Counted from the first letter of the stretch, positions 1 to 7,320 are shown. The stretch: DNA of 11,082 nucleotides from Mariniphaga sp. (GCA_025363795.1 JANYLE010000079.1:1-11082); one strand, 5' to 3'. A program made the numbers and translations. Notes: generated from the letters alone by a model not told the origin.

Positions 1-412
1 AAATTATCAATGCTTTGCCTGTCGGCGGCCTTGCAACATTGACCTGAGCCGTGAATACTTCGGCTTCGGCCACCTTTACCTGGGCTTCCGCTGAACGAAC
101 TGTTGCCAAAACATCATTTGCATTGATGCGGAAAAGTATCTGACCTTTATGGACAAAAGCACCTTCGTCAACCAGGATCTGCTCAATGTAACCAGTAATC
201 TTGGACCGTATTTCAACGGTCTGCTGACCCTGTAATTTGGTGGGATAATCTTTAAAAAGCTGTGTTGATTGCGGTTTAACCGCAATCACGGGATATTCTT
301 TAACTGCACCTGCACCTCCGGGTTGCCCGGCTTTGGGCTTGTTGCTGCAAGAGATTGCTGTAACCATCATTAAAATGATCCCAAGCTGTCCAATTTTCAT
401 AGTAATATTCAT
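1..412 (-). CDS. RND efflux periplasmic adaptor (membrane fusion lipoprotein), N-terminal part
   Basis: Partial gene; the 3' end lies beyond the left edge. About 137 residues are visible. The N-terminus has a short hydrophobic stretch ending in AISC, a lipobox-like site for lipid attachment, so the protein should be an envelope lipoprotein. The segment VEIRSKITGYIEQILVDEG followed by a HKGQ turn and LFRIN is the classic biotinyl-lipoyl half-motif of HlyD/AcrA-type adaptors. An Ala/Glu/Val-rich stretch after it (AEAQVKVAEAEV) is the start of the coiled-coil hairpin. Such adaptors link an inner-membrane RND pump to an outer-membrane channel. The start is ambiguous: ATG at 412 or an in-frame ATG at 400; neither has a clear Shine-Dalgarno, which is normal for the phylum. 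The gene follows the MarR regulator by 19 nt and is probably co-transcribed with it. The last visible residues (ARPPTGKALI) look atypical for the helical hairpin, so an indel at the edge cannot be excluded. The pump gene itself is not in view. Confidence 0.87.
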   Translation of the reverse strand, partial: MNITMKIGQLGIILMMVTAISCSNKPKAGQPGGAGAVKEYPVIAVKPQSTQLFKDYPTKLQGQQTVEIRSKITGYIEQILVDEGAFVHKGQILFRINANDVLATVRSAEAQVKVAEAEVFTAQVNVARPPTGKALII

Positions 413-431
413 ATTGATTTTATGTGTAATT

Positions 432-899
432 TTATTTTAGTTGATTAAATCCACAATTAAAAATATCTTCTTCTACCCCTCCATTCTCCTGAATTTTCAA
501 CAGTACGTTCTGAAATATTTCCAGCTCATTTTCGGAGATACCTGTGAGTAGTTTCCTGGATACTTCTGACGCTATTTCTTTCATTTGGTTTAATTTCTCA
601 AAACCTTTTTTTGTAAGAATCAGGTTTTTTACCCTTTTGTCATCCTTATTCGTAAGCCGTACGACATATTGACTCTCCAACAAGCAATTGATCTGACGAA
701 CGATGATTGATTTATCCTTCTGCAGCTGGCTCGCCAGGTCGCGTTGAATCAAATCACAATTCGAATTCAAAAGACTTAAAATAACAAACTGTTCTATTGT
801 CAGTTCAATTTCCCTTTCCTTAAATTCGGAGACCATCTGATTCTTAAAAACCCGAAGAGTCAGACCCAACATATATCCCAGTAATTTGCTCGATTCCAT
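432..899 (-). CDS. MarR-family transcriptional regulator
   Basis: A 155-residue protein, the usual MarR length. The layout fits a MarR winged helix: an N-terminal dimerisation helix (about 1-30), helix-turn-helix at about 34-75 (the segment IQRDLASQLQKDKSIIVRQI holds the recognition helix), and a wing at about 84-99 in which NKDDKRVKNLILTKKG matches the family's D-x-R-x(3-5)-L-T-x-x-G signature. C-terminal helices complete the dimer interface. Family members usually repress their own operon and are released by small aromatic or lipophilic ligands. The gene is first in the same-strand unit with the efflux adaptor (19 nt apart), so control of efflux and of itself is the natural inference. The ATG at 899 sits just below a Bacteroidota-like promoter and a 7-bp inverted repeat. 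The Lys-rich wing is typical. The ligand cannot be predicted. Confidence 0.9.
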   Translation of the reverse strand: MESSKLLGYMLGLTLRVFKNQMVSEFKEREIELTIEQFVILSLLNSNCDLIQRDLASQLQKDKSIIVRQINCLLESQYVVRLTNKDDKRVKNLILTKKGFEKLNQMKEIASEVSRKLLTGISENELEIFQNVLLKIQENGGVEEDIFNCGFNQLK

Positions 900-910
900 T
901 TAGTATTTAT

Positions 911-954
911 AATTGGTCAAAATAAGCACTATTAGTTGATCTTTGCAACCAATT
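911..954. promoter_or_regulatory. Candidate operator: inverted repeat AATTGGT/ACCAATT
   Basis: AATTGGT (911-917) and ACCAATT (948-954) are perfect 7-bp inverted arms separated by 30 nt. They bracket the proposed -33/-7 elements of the marR gene. Between them, ACTA-T-TAGT (928-936) forms a small near-concentric dyad and GGTCAA/TTGATC (915-920, 936-941) an imperfect one. MarR dimers typically bind a short dyad overlapping their own promoter, so one of these could be the operator. The sequence is AT-rich, so chance dyads are expected. Confidence 0.3.
918..948 (-). promoter_or_regulatory. Candidate promoter of the marR-efflux operon
   Basis: On the minus strand, TTATTTTG (918-925) matches the Bacteroidota -7 element TAnnTTTG at five of its six fixed positions. 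TTG (946-948) lies 20 nt upstream, a suitable distance for the -33 element. The predicted start of transcription is near 911, leaving a leader of only about 12 nt before the ATG at 899. This is pattern matching by eye and is not proof of activity. Confidence 0.4.
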
Positions 955-1063
955 TACATTAAGTAAACATTAAGAATAATACCAGCTTTACCTTAATAAC
1001 GGATAACTGAGATATGAGAATGCAATTCCGGAGATAATCGGGAAAAGAAATGCATATAAAAAG

Positions 1064-1088
1064 ACAATAATGACAAAATATTTATTGT
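1064..1088. repeat. AT-rich inverted repeat upstream of the operon promoter
   Basis: ACAATAA (1064-1070) and TTATTGT (1082-1088) are perfect 7-bp inverted arms with an 11-nt spacer. The repeat ends 9 nt before the proposed -33 TTG, a position suited to an activator site. The low base complexity makes chance occurrence plausible. Confidence 0.25.
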
Positions 1089-1097
1089 GAGTTATGA

Positions 1098-1127
1098 TTG
1101 TTTATACAAAAGATGTTTTTACCTTTG
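1098..1127 (+). promoter_or_regulatory. Bacteroidota-type promoter of the transglutaminase-like operon
   Basis: TTG at 1098-1100 and TACCTTTG at 1120-1127 are separated by 19 nt. The second element matches TAnnTTTG at all six fixed positions, and the spacing is that of known Bacteroidota sigma-ABfr promoters. Transcription should begin near 1134, giving a leader of about 88 nt ahead of the ATG at 1222. This is the best promoter match in the window. No comparable site was found between the first and second or second and third genes, which supports one three-gene transcript. Confidence 0.6.
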
Positions 1128-1205
1128 GTTTATAATTGACCTGATAACTAAAGCGAAACGAGAGTATTCAATATTTCTTGAAGCAGCTACTGATTATTCC
1201 TAATT

Positions 1206-1216
1206 AACCAAATACC
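1206..1216 (+). repeat. Leader motif AACCAAATACC, copy 1
   Basis: The 11-mer AACCAAATACC lies 5 nt before the ATG of the first transglutaminase-like gene. The identical 11-mer lies 7 nt before the ATG of the second gene (3258-3268). This shows that the duplicated unit included the translation-initiation region. It may also serve as the A-rich, non-Shine-Dalgarno initiation context used in this phylum. Confidence 0.55.
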
Positions 1217-1221
1217 AATTT

Positions 1222-3207
1222 ATGAAAAAACGTACCCTTTTACTTGTGGCGGCATTTTTGTTTACGTTCCGGCTCATTGCACAGGAACCTCCCAAAGTCC
1301 GGTTTGAAAAGGTTTCAGATGAAGATCTGAATATGAAAACCTATCCAAATGATACAACTGCTGAGGCGGTAATACTCTATGACGAAGGCACCTCATATTT
1401 GAAATTTGACAATAATAATGGATTTATGCTGACCCACGACAGGTTTGTCAGGATCAAAATTCTCAAACAAAGTGGCGTCGAATGGGGTAATTTTCGCTTT
1501 TCGCTCTATTCCAACGAAACCAACCGTGATAATCTTTACTCGGTGAAGGGTACCACCTTTAATCTGGAATCGGGAAAGGTTGTCAAGTCTGAATTAAAAA
1601 AGGATGCAATATTCAGGGAACGCGAAAATAAATACTGGGAAGCAGTCCGCCTCTCAATGCCTTCGGTCAAAGTAGGCTCTGTGATTGATCTCAAATACAC
1701 CATCACCACCAACCTGATGTGGAACCTCCGCACCTGGAAATTTCAGTACACCATTCCTGTCAAATGGAGCCAATATCAGGTAGTTTATCCGGAATTCTTT
1801 ACCTACAACCACTCCTCGATGGGATACCATCCATTACTTTATGCGAAAAAAAATCAAAAGAGAGAGAGTTTAAACGATAATAACAACTCGTCATACTTGT
1901 CTCAGACATTTGACTATGCCGCCAAAGACGTCCCCGCCATGAAGGAAGAGCCTTACTTAACATCGCTTGACAACTTCACAACCCAGATGAAATTCGAACT
2001 GGCCAACAGCAACTTTATTCCGATTGGCGGTGAATTCAAAAACTATACCACCTCATGGAACGACATTGCCAAACAACTGAAGGATAATGAGGGTTTTGGT
2101 TTACAACTCAAAACCACCGGTTTTCTGGACGATGCTGTCACAGCAATTACCAAGGGAACCACAGATGAACAGAAAAAACTTGAACTGATCTATAATCATG
2201 TTCAACATACAATGAAATGGGATGGCTATAAATCTGCATTTACTTCCAAATCCATTAAGAAAGCCTATACCGATAAAACCGGGAATTCAGCGGATATCAA
2301 CCTTTTGCTTACCGCGATGCTCAACAGAGCAAAGATCAGCGCCTTACCTGTAGTCTTAAGTACCCGTGAGAATGGCATGCTCTCATTTACACATGCCACA
2401 ATCAGTGACTGCAACTATGTGATTGTGAAAGCAGACATTAATGGCAAACCCATGCTGCTTGATGCAACTGAACCCAACCTTCAGACAGGTTGCATCCCGT
2501 TCCGCTGCCTTAACGGAGAAGGCCACCTGGTTGGAAATGAATTGTCAGAATCCGTTCCGCTATCCAACCCTAAATCGATAGAAAACGCAATGGTCCGGCT
2601 CGAAATCAAAGACGGAAAGATGACTGGAACTATTGAAAAACGGTTATCCGGATTAAGTGCATTTGATTTCAGGGAATCGGTAAAAACAGCCGGGGGTAAG
2701 CAAGAACAATTCGATAAACTTAAAAACAGTTCCACAGAACTCGATTACCTGGAGTATAAATATAATAACCTCGACAGTCTTAATCAGCCGGTGAGTATAA
2801 CCTACAAAATAGCAATGAAAGAGGGACAGGATGGCGATGCCGGAATCATCTATATCGATCCTGTACTGGTCAACCGCCATAAGGATAATCCATTCACTTC
2901 ACCAACGCGTGTATATCCGGTTGACTTCGGTGTCCCTTTCACCGAAGGGTACAATATGCAACTGACCATCCCCGAAGGTTATAAGGCAGAAGGACTACCT
3001 GAAAGCAAATCATTTGTAATGGAAGGTAAAGGGGCGCAATTCCTGTATCAGATTAGTCAGGTAGAAAATAAAATTGTGCTTAATCTCCGCTTCTCCATTG
3101 ACAAAACCCAATACATTCCTTCGGAGTATCAAGCCCTGAAAACCTTCTATGATCTGGTTGTCAACAAACAGGCAGAACAAATCATCCTTAAAAAAGTCTC
3201 TCTTTAG
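1222..3207 (+). CDS. Exported DUF3857/transglutaminase-like/DUF3858 protein, copy A (probable pseudo-enzyme)
   Basis: A 661-residue exported protein. Residues 1-20 form a signal peptide with cleavage expected at LIA|QE, so the mature form would begin with Gln. Approximate order: DUF3857 beta-rich domain (about 45-230), transglutaminase-like core (about 300-420), DUF3858-type C-terminal domain (about 450-661, ending in the family-typical VNKQAEQIILKK). In the core, the place of the catalytic Cys (usual GDCKD) is taken by Ser356 in TGNSADIN. The usual His (FNHVIV) is replaced by Tyr399 in CNYVIV, while the Asp is kept (Asp414 in LLDATEP). Two of three triad residues are therefore missing, and transglutaminase or cysteine-protease chemistry is unlikely. 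A binding or scaffold role in the periplasm is inferred; no substrate is known for the family. It is first in a three-gene operon behind a good promoter and is closely related to the next gene. Confidence 0.88.
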   Translation: MKKRTLLLVAAFLFTFRLIAQEPPKVRFEKVSDEDLNMKTYPNDTTAEAVILYDEGTSYLKFDNNNGFMLTHDRFVRIKILKQSGVEWGNFRFSLYSNETNRDNLYSVKGTTFNLESGKVVKSELKKDAIFRERENKYWEAVRLSMPSVKVGSVIDLKYTITTNLMWNLRTWKFQYTIPVKWSQYQVVYPEFFTYNHSSMGYHPLLYAKKNQKRESLNDNNNSSYLSQTFDYAAKDVPAMKEEPYLTSLDNFTTQMKFELANSNFIPIGGEFKNYTTSWNDIAKQLKDNEGFGLQLKTTGFLDDAVTAITKGTTDEQKKLELIYNHVQHTMKWDGYKSAFTSKSIKKAYTDKTGNSADINLLLTAMLNRAKISALPVVLSTRENGMLSFTHATISDCNYVIVKADINGKPMLLDATEPNLQTGCIPFRCLNGEGHLVGNELSESVPLSNPKSIENAMVRLEIKDGKMTGTIEKRLSGLSAFDFRESVKTAGGKQEQFDKLKNSSTELDYLEYKYNNLDSLNQPVSITYKIAMKEGQDGDAGIIYIDPVLVNRHKDNPFTSPTRVYPVDFGVPFTEGYNMQLTIPEGYKAEGLPESKSFVMEGKGAQFLYQISQVENKIVLNLRFSIDKTQYIPSEYQALKTFYDLVVNKQAEQIILKKVSL

Positions 3208-3257
3208 ACAATGACACAATAACAAGCCAAAGATTCAGAATATTCAGAGATCAAAAC

Positions 3258-3268
3258 AACCAAATACC
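3258..3268 (+). repeat. Leader motif AACCAAATACC, copy 2
   Basis: This is identical to the motif before the first gene and lies 7 nt before the ATG at 3276. The 68-nt gap between the two genes (3208-3275) also holds a direct repeat ATTCAGA (3233-3239 and 3242-3248) around GAATATTC. It shows no promoter or terminator, so read-through from the first gene is expected. Confidence 0.55.
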
Positions 3269-3275
3269 TAATCTT

Positions 3276-5327
3276 ATGAAAAGCCGACTACTCTTGTTGA
3301 TTGCAGTTTTCTTATCTTCGGTTCAATTGATTGCACAGGAAACACAGGAAGCGCCGAAGGTCAAATTTGAGAAGGTTTCGGAAGAAGAGCTTTCCATGAA
3401 AACTTATCCTAATGACACCACTGCCGATGCGGTGATACTTTATGATGATGGTACTTCATTCATCAAGTACGAACTTCAAAAAGGATTTATGCTCACTTAT
3501 GAAAGGTTTGTTCGGATAAAAGTACTCAAACAAAATGGCGTCAACTGGGGTAATTTCTATATCTCGCTCTATTCCAGCAGTCAAAACCATGAAGAACTTT
3601 CTTCATTGAAAGGTGTCACCATTAATCTGGAAGGTGGAAAAGCCGTGAAATCTGAATTAAAAAAAGATGCAATATTCAGGGAACGTGAAAATAAATACTG
3701 GGAAGCAGTCCGACTCTCAATGCCTTCTGTAAAAGTAGGGTCGGTAATTGATCTGAAATACACTATCCAATCGGATATGACATGGAACCTTCGAACATGG
3801 AAATTTCAATACACGATACCTGTCAAATGGAGCCAGTATGAGGTAATCTATCCGGAATACTTTACCTACAACCATTCATCAATGGGATACCATCCGATGC
3901 TCTACTCAAAAAACACTCAGAAAATAGAGAATATTAACTATTCCGAAAGATTGGAAACGAATAAAGGCGGCTTTAGAAGCGCACAACCGACAACTGTCAG
4001 TCGCAGTATTTCATACACGACCCAGGTATATAATTATGCGGCTAAAGATATTCCGGCAATCAAAGGAGAACCCTATCTTACCGATCTTGGCAATTTTACG
4101 ACCCAGATAAAATTCGAACTGGCCAATACAAACTTTATTAAAGTCGGTGGTCTGTTCAAAAGTTATACCACCTCATGGACTGATATTGCCAGGCAATTGA
4201 AGGAGAATGATAGTTTTGGCTCGCAACTCAAAGCCACGGGTTTTTTAGAAGATGCTGTTACTGAAATAACCAAGGGAACTACAGATGAACAAGCAAAACT
4301 TGAACTGATCTATAACCATGTGCAGCATATGATGAAATGGGATGGCTATAAATCTGCATTCACTTCCAAATCGATAAAGAAAGCTTATTCGGACAAAACA
4401 GGAAATTCTGCGGATATCAATCTTTTACTTACCGCAATGCTCAACCGGGCAAAGATCAACGCATTCCCGGTAGTTTTAAGCACACGTGACCACGGCATGC
4501 TCTCTTTTGCACATGCCACAATCAGCGACTGTAACTATGTGATTGTGAAAGCGGACATCAATGGCAAACCCATGCTGCTTGATGCGACGGAACCCAACCT
4601 TCAGACAGGTTACATCCCTTTTCGCTGTCTTAACGGAGAGGGCCACCTGATTGGAGATGAAGTGTCAGAACCCGTTCCGCTATCCAACCCTAAATCGATA
4701 GAAAACGCAATTGTCCAGCTCGAAATAAAAGAGGGAAAAATGACAGGTACAGTTGAACAACGGTTATCCGGTTTAAGTGCATTTGCTTTCAGGGAATCGG
4801 TAAAAACAGCCGGGGGGAAGCAAGAACAGTTCGATAAACTTAAAAACAGCTCCTCCGAACTCGATTATCTGGAATATAAATACAACAACCTCGACAGCCT
4901 TAATCAGCCAGTGGGTATAGCGTACAAAATAGCGATGAAAGAGGGGCAGGACAACGATGCCGGTATAATTTATATCGATCCGGTAATGATCAATCGCCAT
5001 AAGAATAATCCATTCACTTCACCAACACGTGAATATCCGGTCGACTTTGGTGTCCCTTTCACGGAAGGGTATACTATGCAACTAACAATCCCGGAAGGTT
5101 ATAAGGCAGAAGGACTACCTGAAAGCAAATCATTTGCAATGGAAGGTAAAGGAGGACGGTTCCTGTATCAAATTAGCCAGGTAGAAAATAAAATTGTGCT
5201 TAATCTCCGCTTCTCCATTGACAAAACCCAATACATTCCTTCGGAGTATCAAGCCCTCAAAACCTTCTATGATCTGGTTGTCAATAAACAGGCAGAACAA
5301 ATCATCCTTAAAAAAACAACCCTTTAG
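3276..5327 (+). CDS. Exported DUF3857/transglutaminase-like/DUF3858 protein, copy B (probable pseudo-enzyme)
   Basis: A 683-residue tandem paralogue of the preceding gene. The signal peptide occupies residues 1-20 (QLIA|QE). Domains follow the same order: DUF3857 at about 48-250, transglutaminase-like core at about 322-440, DUF3858-type domain at about 475-683. The catalytic positions carry the same losses: Ser378 (TGNSAD) for Cys and Tyr421 (CNYVIV) for His, with Asp436 kept. By hand alignment it is about 78% identical to copy A over the N-terminal 180 residues and about 88% from YAAKD (residue 254) to the end, without gaps in that part. The length difference is three residues after the signal peptide plus a loop at 208-253 that is 19 residues longer and unrelated in sequence. 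The stop is followed after one base by the start of the third gene, so translational coupling is likely. Exact function is unknown; a shared envelope complex with its neighbours is inferred. Confidence 0.88.
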   Translation: MKSRLLLLIAVFLSSVQLIAQETQEAPKVKFEKVSEEELSMKTYPNDTTADAVILYDDGTSFIKYELQKGFMLTYERFVRIKVLKQNGVNWGNFYISLYSSSQNHEELSSLKGVTINLEGGKAVKSELKKDAIFRERENKYWEAVRLSMPSVKVGSVIDLKYTIQSDMTWNLRTWKFQYTIPVKWSQYEVIYPEYFTYNHSSMGYHPMLYSKNTQKIENINYSERLETNKGGFRSAQPTTVSRSISYTTQVYNYAAKDIPAIKGEPYLTDLGNFTTQIKFELANTNFIKVGGLFKSYTTSWTDIARQLKENDSFGSQLKATGFLEDAVTEITKGTTDEQAKLELIYNHVQHMMKWDGYKSAFTSKSIKKAYSDKTGNSADINLLLTAMLNRAKINAFPVVLSTRDHGMLSFAHATISDCNYVIVKADINGKPMLLDATEPNLQTGYIPFRCLNGEGHLIGDEVSEPVPLSNPKSIENAIVQLEIKEGKMTGTVEQRLSGLSAFAFRESVKTAGGKQEQFDKLKNSSSELDYLEYKYNNLDSLNQPVGIAYKIAMKEGQDNDAGIIYIDPVMINRHKNNPFTSPTREYPVDFGVPFTEGYTMQLTIPEGYKAEGLPESKSFAMEGKGGRFLYQISQVENKIVLNLRFSIDKTQYIPSEYQALKTFYDLVVNKQAEQIILKKTTL

Positions 5328-5328
5328 T

Positions 5329-7257
5329 ATGACTACCAAATTACTGTGGACGATCTGGCTATTGCTGACAATAGTCTCTCTCCTTTCCGGAAAAGAAAAA
5401 AATCCGCTCCATTATCCTGTGGCCGCAATCGATTCTTCGCTAAAAAAAGATGCATGGGCCGTGTGCCGCGAATATCGCCAGGAGTTCGAATTAATCAACT
5501 ATGGCAAGGCAACCGAGCGCGTCCACATGGTAATCACTGTCCTTGACAAGAACGGTGACGATTTTGCCGAACTGGTTCTGCCCTACGACAAATCGAGAAA
5601 GATCAGCTCATTATCCGGGAGAAGTTATAATTCCCTTGGGATGCCAGATGACAAACTGAAAAACAAAGCTATCCAGGATCTTAATTACACCTCTGCGGGT
5701 GCCATATACGACGATCTAAGGATGAAAACGGCATCATTCAGCGGTGACACCTATCCATATACTGTTGAATATGAATACGTAATTGAGTACAATGGGCTTA
5801 TGTCTTATCCGGAATGGCAACCCATTAGTGGTTACCGTATTTCTGTTGAGAAATCATCGTTTCAAATTAGTAGTCCCGACACGATGAAGTTTCGCTACCG
5901 CGAATTCAACCTGCCTTCAGGCTGCCGGACCGAAAAACATGAAAACGGAATACATTCAATCGAATGGAAGCTCGACACGCTTAAAGCCTGGCGCACCGAA
6001 CCCATGTCAACAGAGTTAAATCTGGAAACGCCACATGTGATCACGGCACCGACCCGGTTTATTTATGATGGTTATGCGGGCTCCATGAATTCATGGAAAG
6101 ATTATGGACAATGGGTCAGCAAGTTGAATGAAGGTCGCGACCAATTGACTCCGCAACGGCAGGACGAAATCCGTGAATTGGTTAAAGGGATGAAAGACAC
6201 CACACAAATTGTTCGAAAGCTCTACGAATACATGCAAAACAGAACACGATATGTTGGTATTCAGCTGGGCATCGGAGGTTTTCAGCCCTTCCCTGCCGAA
6301 ACAGTTGACCGTCTTGGCTATGGCGACTGTAAAGCACTCTCAAACTATATGAAAGCGTTGCTCAAAGCTGTTGGAATTCCATCAATTTATACTGTTGCAG
6401 GTGCTTCAACTAACCTTGGCATCACGATGACCGACTTTCCAACTAACCATCAAACCAACCATATTATCCTATGCGTACCGCTCAAAGGCGACACCCTTTG
6501 GATGGAATGTACGAGCCAGACAACACCATTTGGTTATATGAGCCCATTTACAGCCGGAAGAAAAGCGCTTAACATTACAGCCGGCGAGGGAAAGATCGTC
6601 AATACACCACTGCTAACGGCCAGCCAAAGCAGTCAGAACCGCAATGCCGATGTTCAGGTTTATCCTGACGGCTCAATAGAGGGCACCGTAAAAACCAAAT
6701 ACAGCGGTTATCAGTATGACAACGTCTCCCAAAATCTCACCGAGAGCAAGAAGGATCAGGAAAAAGCGCTTTACGATAAATTGTCGATTACCGGCCTGAA
6801 TATCTCGGGCTTCAATTATGATATTGCCAAGGACAAAATACCGTATGCCGCTGAGACTGTAAAAATCTCTACACCAATGTACGGTACAAAAACAGGAAGC
6901 CGACTGTTTATTCCACTCAATATTTTCAACCAGGTCAAAACGGCACCTTCACGCGTTGATAACCGCAGAATGCCGGTTTACAGGGCGTACGGCTTTGTCG
7001 ACAATGACTCGGTAACGCTGCATCTGCCCAAAGGATTCAAACCGGAAAGTATTCCCAAAGGCAAAACCTTTGCAACTGAATTCGGCGAATACAACAGCTC
7101 AATTGCTTTAAAGGATGATCAGCTGGTTTACTACCGCGAGTTGAAAATGAATCGTGGCACATGGCCCAAAGAGCGCTACTCCGCATTGGTTGATTTTTAT
7201 ACGGCAATCGTCAGTGCAGATAAGGTCAAACTGGTACTAAAGGAAGAGCCGAAATAA
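5329..7257 (+). CDS. Exported DUF3857/transglutaminase-like protein with Cys and His retained
   Basis: A 642-residue protein from the ATG at 5329. An upstream in-frame ATG at 5194 would put 45 non-signal-like residues inside the preceding gene, whereas MTTKLLWTIWLLLTIVSLLS is a clear export signal, so 5329 is preferred. Order: DUF3857 (about 45-235), transglutaminase-like core (about 285-400), DUF3858-like C-terminal domain (about 545-642). The core has Cys334 in LGYGDCKALSNYMKALL and His378 in TNHIILCVPL. The third triad position is Glu393 in WMECTSQ rather than Asp, a form I associate with this Bacteroidota subfamily. It could therefore be active as a periplasmic transglutaminase- or peptidase-like enzyme, but the reaction is unknown. 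It is only distantly related to the two genes before it. The stop/start arrangement TAG-T-ATG suggests coupled translation and a fixed ratio with copy B. A hairpin terminator follows the stop. Confidence 0.88.
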   Translation: MTTKLLWTIWLLLTIVSLLSGKEKNPLHYPVAAIDSSLKKDAWAVCREYRQEFELINYGKATERVHMVITVLDKNGDDFAELVLPYDKSRKISSLSGRSYNSLGMPDDKLKNKAIQDLNYTSAGAIYDDLRMKTASFSGDTYPYTVEYEYVIEYNGLMSYPEWQPISGYRISVEKSSFQISSPDTMKFRYREFNLPSGCRTEKHENGIHSIEWKLDTLKAWRTEPMSTELNLETPHVITAPTRFIYDGYAGSMNSWKDYGQWVSKLNEGRDQLTPQRQDEIRELVKGMKDTTQIVRKLYEYMQNRTRYVGIQLGIGGFQPFPAETVDRLGYGDCKALSNYMKALLKAVGIPSIYTVAGASTNLGITMTDFPTNHQTNHIILCVPLKGDTLWMECTSQTTPFGYMSPFTAGRKALNITAGEGKIVNTPLLTASQSSQNRNADVQVYPDGSIEGTVKTKYSGYQYDNVSQNLTESKKDQEKALYDKLSITGLNISGFNYDIAKDKIPYAAETVKISTPMYGTKTGSRLFIPLNIFNQVKTAPSRVDNRRMPVYRAYGFVDNDSVTLHLPKGFKPESIPKGKTFATEFGEYNSSIALKDDQLVYYRELKMNRGTWPKERYSALVDFYTAIVSADKVKLVLKEEPK

Positions 7258-7281
7258 CAACAGGCACTTATCAAAACAAAT

Positions 7282-7320
7282 ACAGCTGACCGGAACTCTC
7301 TCCTGTCAGCTGTTCTATTT
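7282..7320 (+). terminator. Rho-independent terminator of the transglutaminase-like operon, possibly bidirectional
   Basis: ACAGCTGAC (7282-7290) pairs perfectly with GTCAGCTGT (7305-7313). After a C/T mismatch the stem can extend by three more pairs (7292-7294 with 7301-7303), leaving a 6-nt loop. A T-rich run (TCTATTT) follows on the plus strand. On the minus strand the stem is followed by ATTTGTTTTGA, so it could also stop transcripts of the convergent ROK gene, which ends 89 nt away. The rest of the gap to 7401 shows nothing. Confidence 0.75.

Larger units (their letters stand above)
900..1221. other. Divergent intergenic region between marR and the transglutaminase-like operon
   Basis: This 322-nt stretch has no convincing coding sequence. 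The left end holds the proposed marR promoter and dyads (911-954). The right half holds the proposed plus-strand promoter (1098-1127) and an AT-rich inverted repeat (1064-1088). The stretch from about 955 to 1060 is featureless AT-rich sequence to the eye. The distance from the proposed plus-strand transcription start to the first ATG is about 88 nt, with no recognisable riboswitch fold. Confidence 0.6.
1222..5327 (+). repeat. Tandem gene duplication (copy A 1222-3207, copy B 3276-5327)
   Basis: The two genes are direct repeats of about 2 kb, including the leader 11-mer. Nucleotide similarity is uneven. The 3' ends (3061-3195 against 5181-5315) differ at only two of 135 positions (3138/5258 and 3165/5285), both synonymous, while the 5' parts differ at many silent and coding positions. 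No transposase or flanking target repeats accompany the pair. Confidence 0.85.

Noticed and set aside
76..285. A 69-codon minus-strand frame near the left edge
   Set aside because: It overlaps the efflux adaptor in another frame, and the adaptor's lipoyl-domain motif is unmistakable.
2265..2320. Sequence error or frameshift as the explanation for the missing catalytic Cys in copy A
   Set aside because: The frame is continuous, copy B shows the same Ser and Tyr at the equivalent positions, and the surrounding motif is otherwise fully conserved, so the substitution is genuine.
3208..3275. Independent promoter for copy B in the gap after copy A
   Set aside because: No TAnnTTTG-like element with a TTG 19-21 nt upstream was found in the 68-nt gap.
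1222..5327. Tandem copies as cargo of a mobile element
   Set aside because: No transposase, integrase or terminal inverted repeats were seen, and leader similarity plus gene order fit simple tandem duplication.
5194..5328. In-frame 5' extension of the third transglutaminase-like gene to an ATG at 5194
   Set aside because: It lies wholly within the coding 3' end of copy B, encodes no signal-like sequence, and the ATG at 5329 directly begins a clear export signal.
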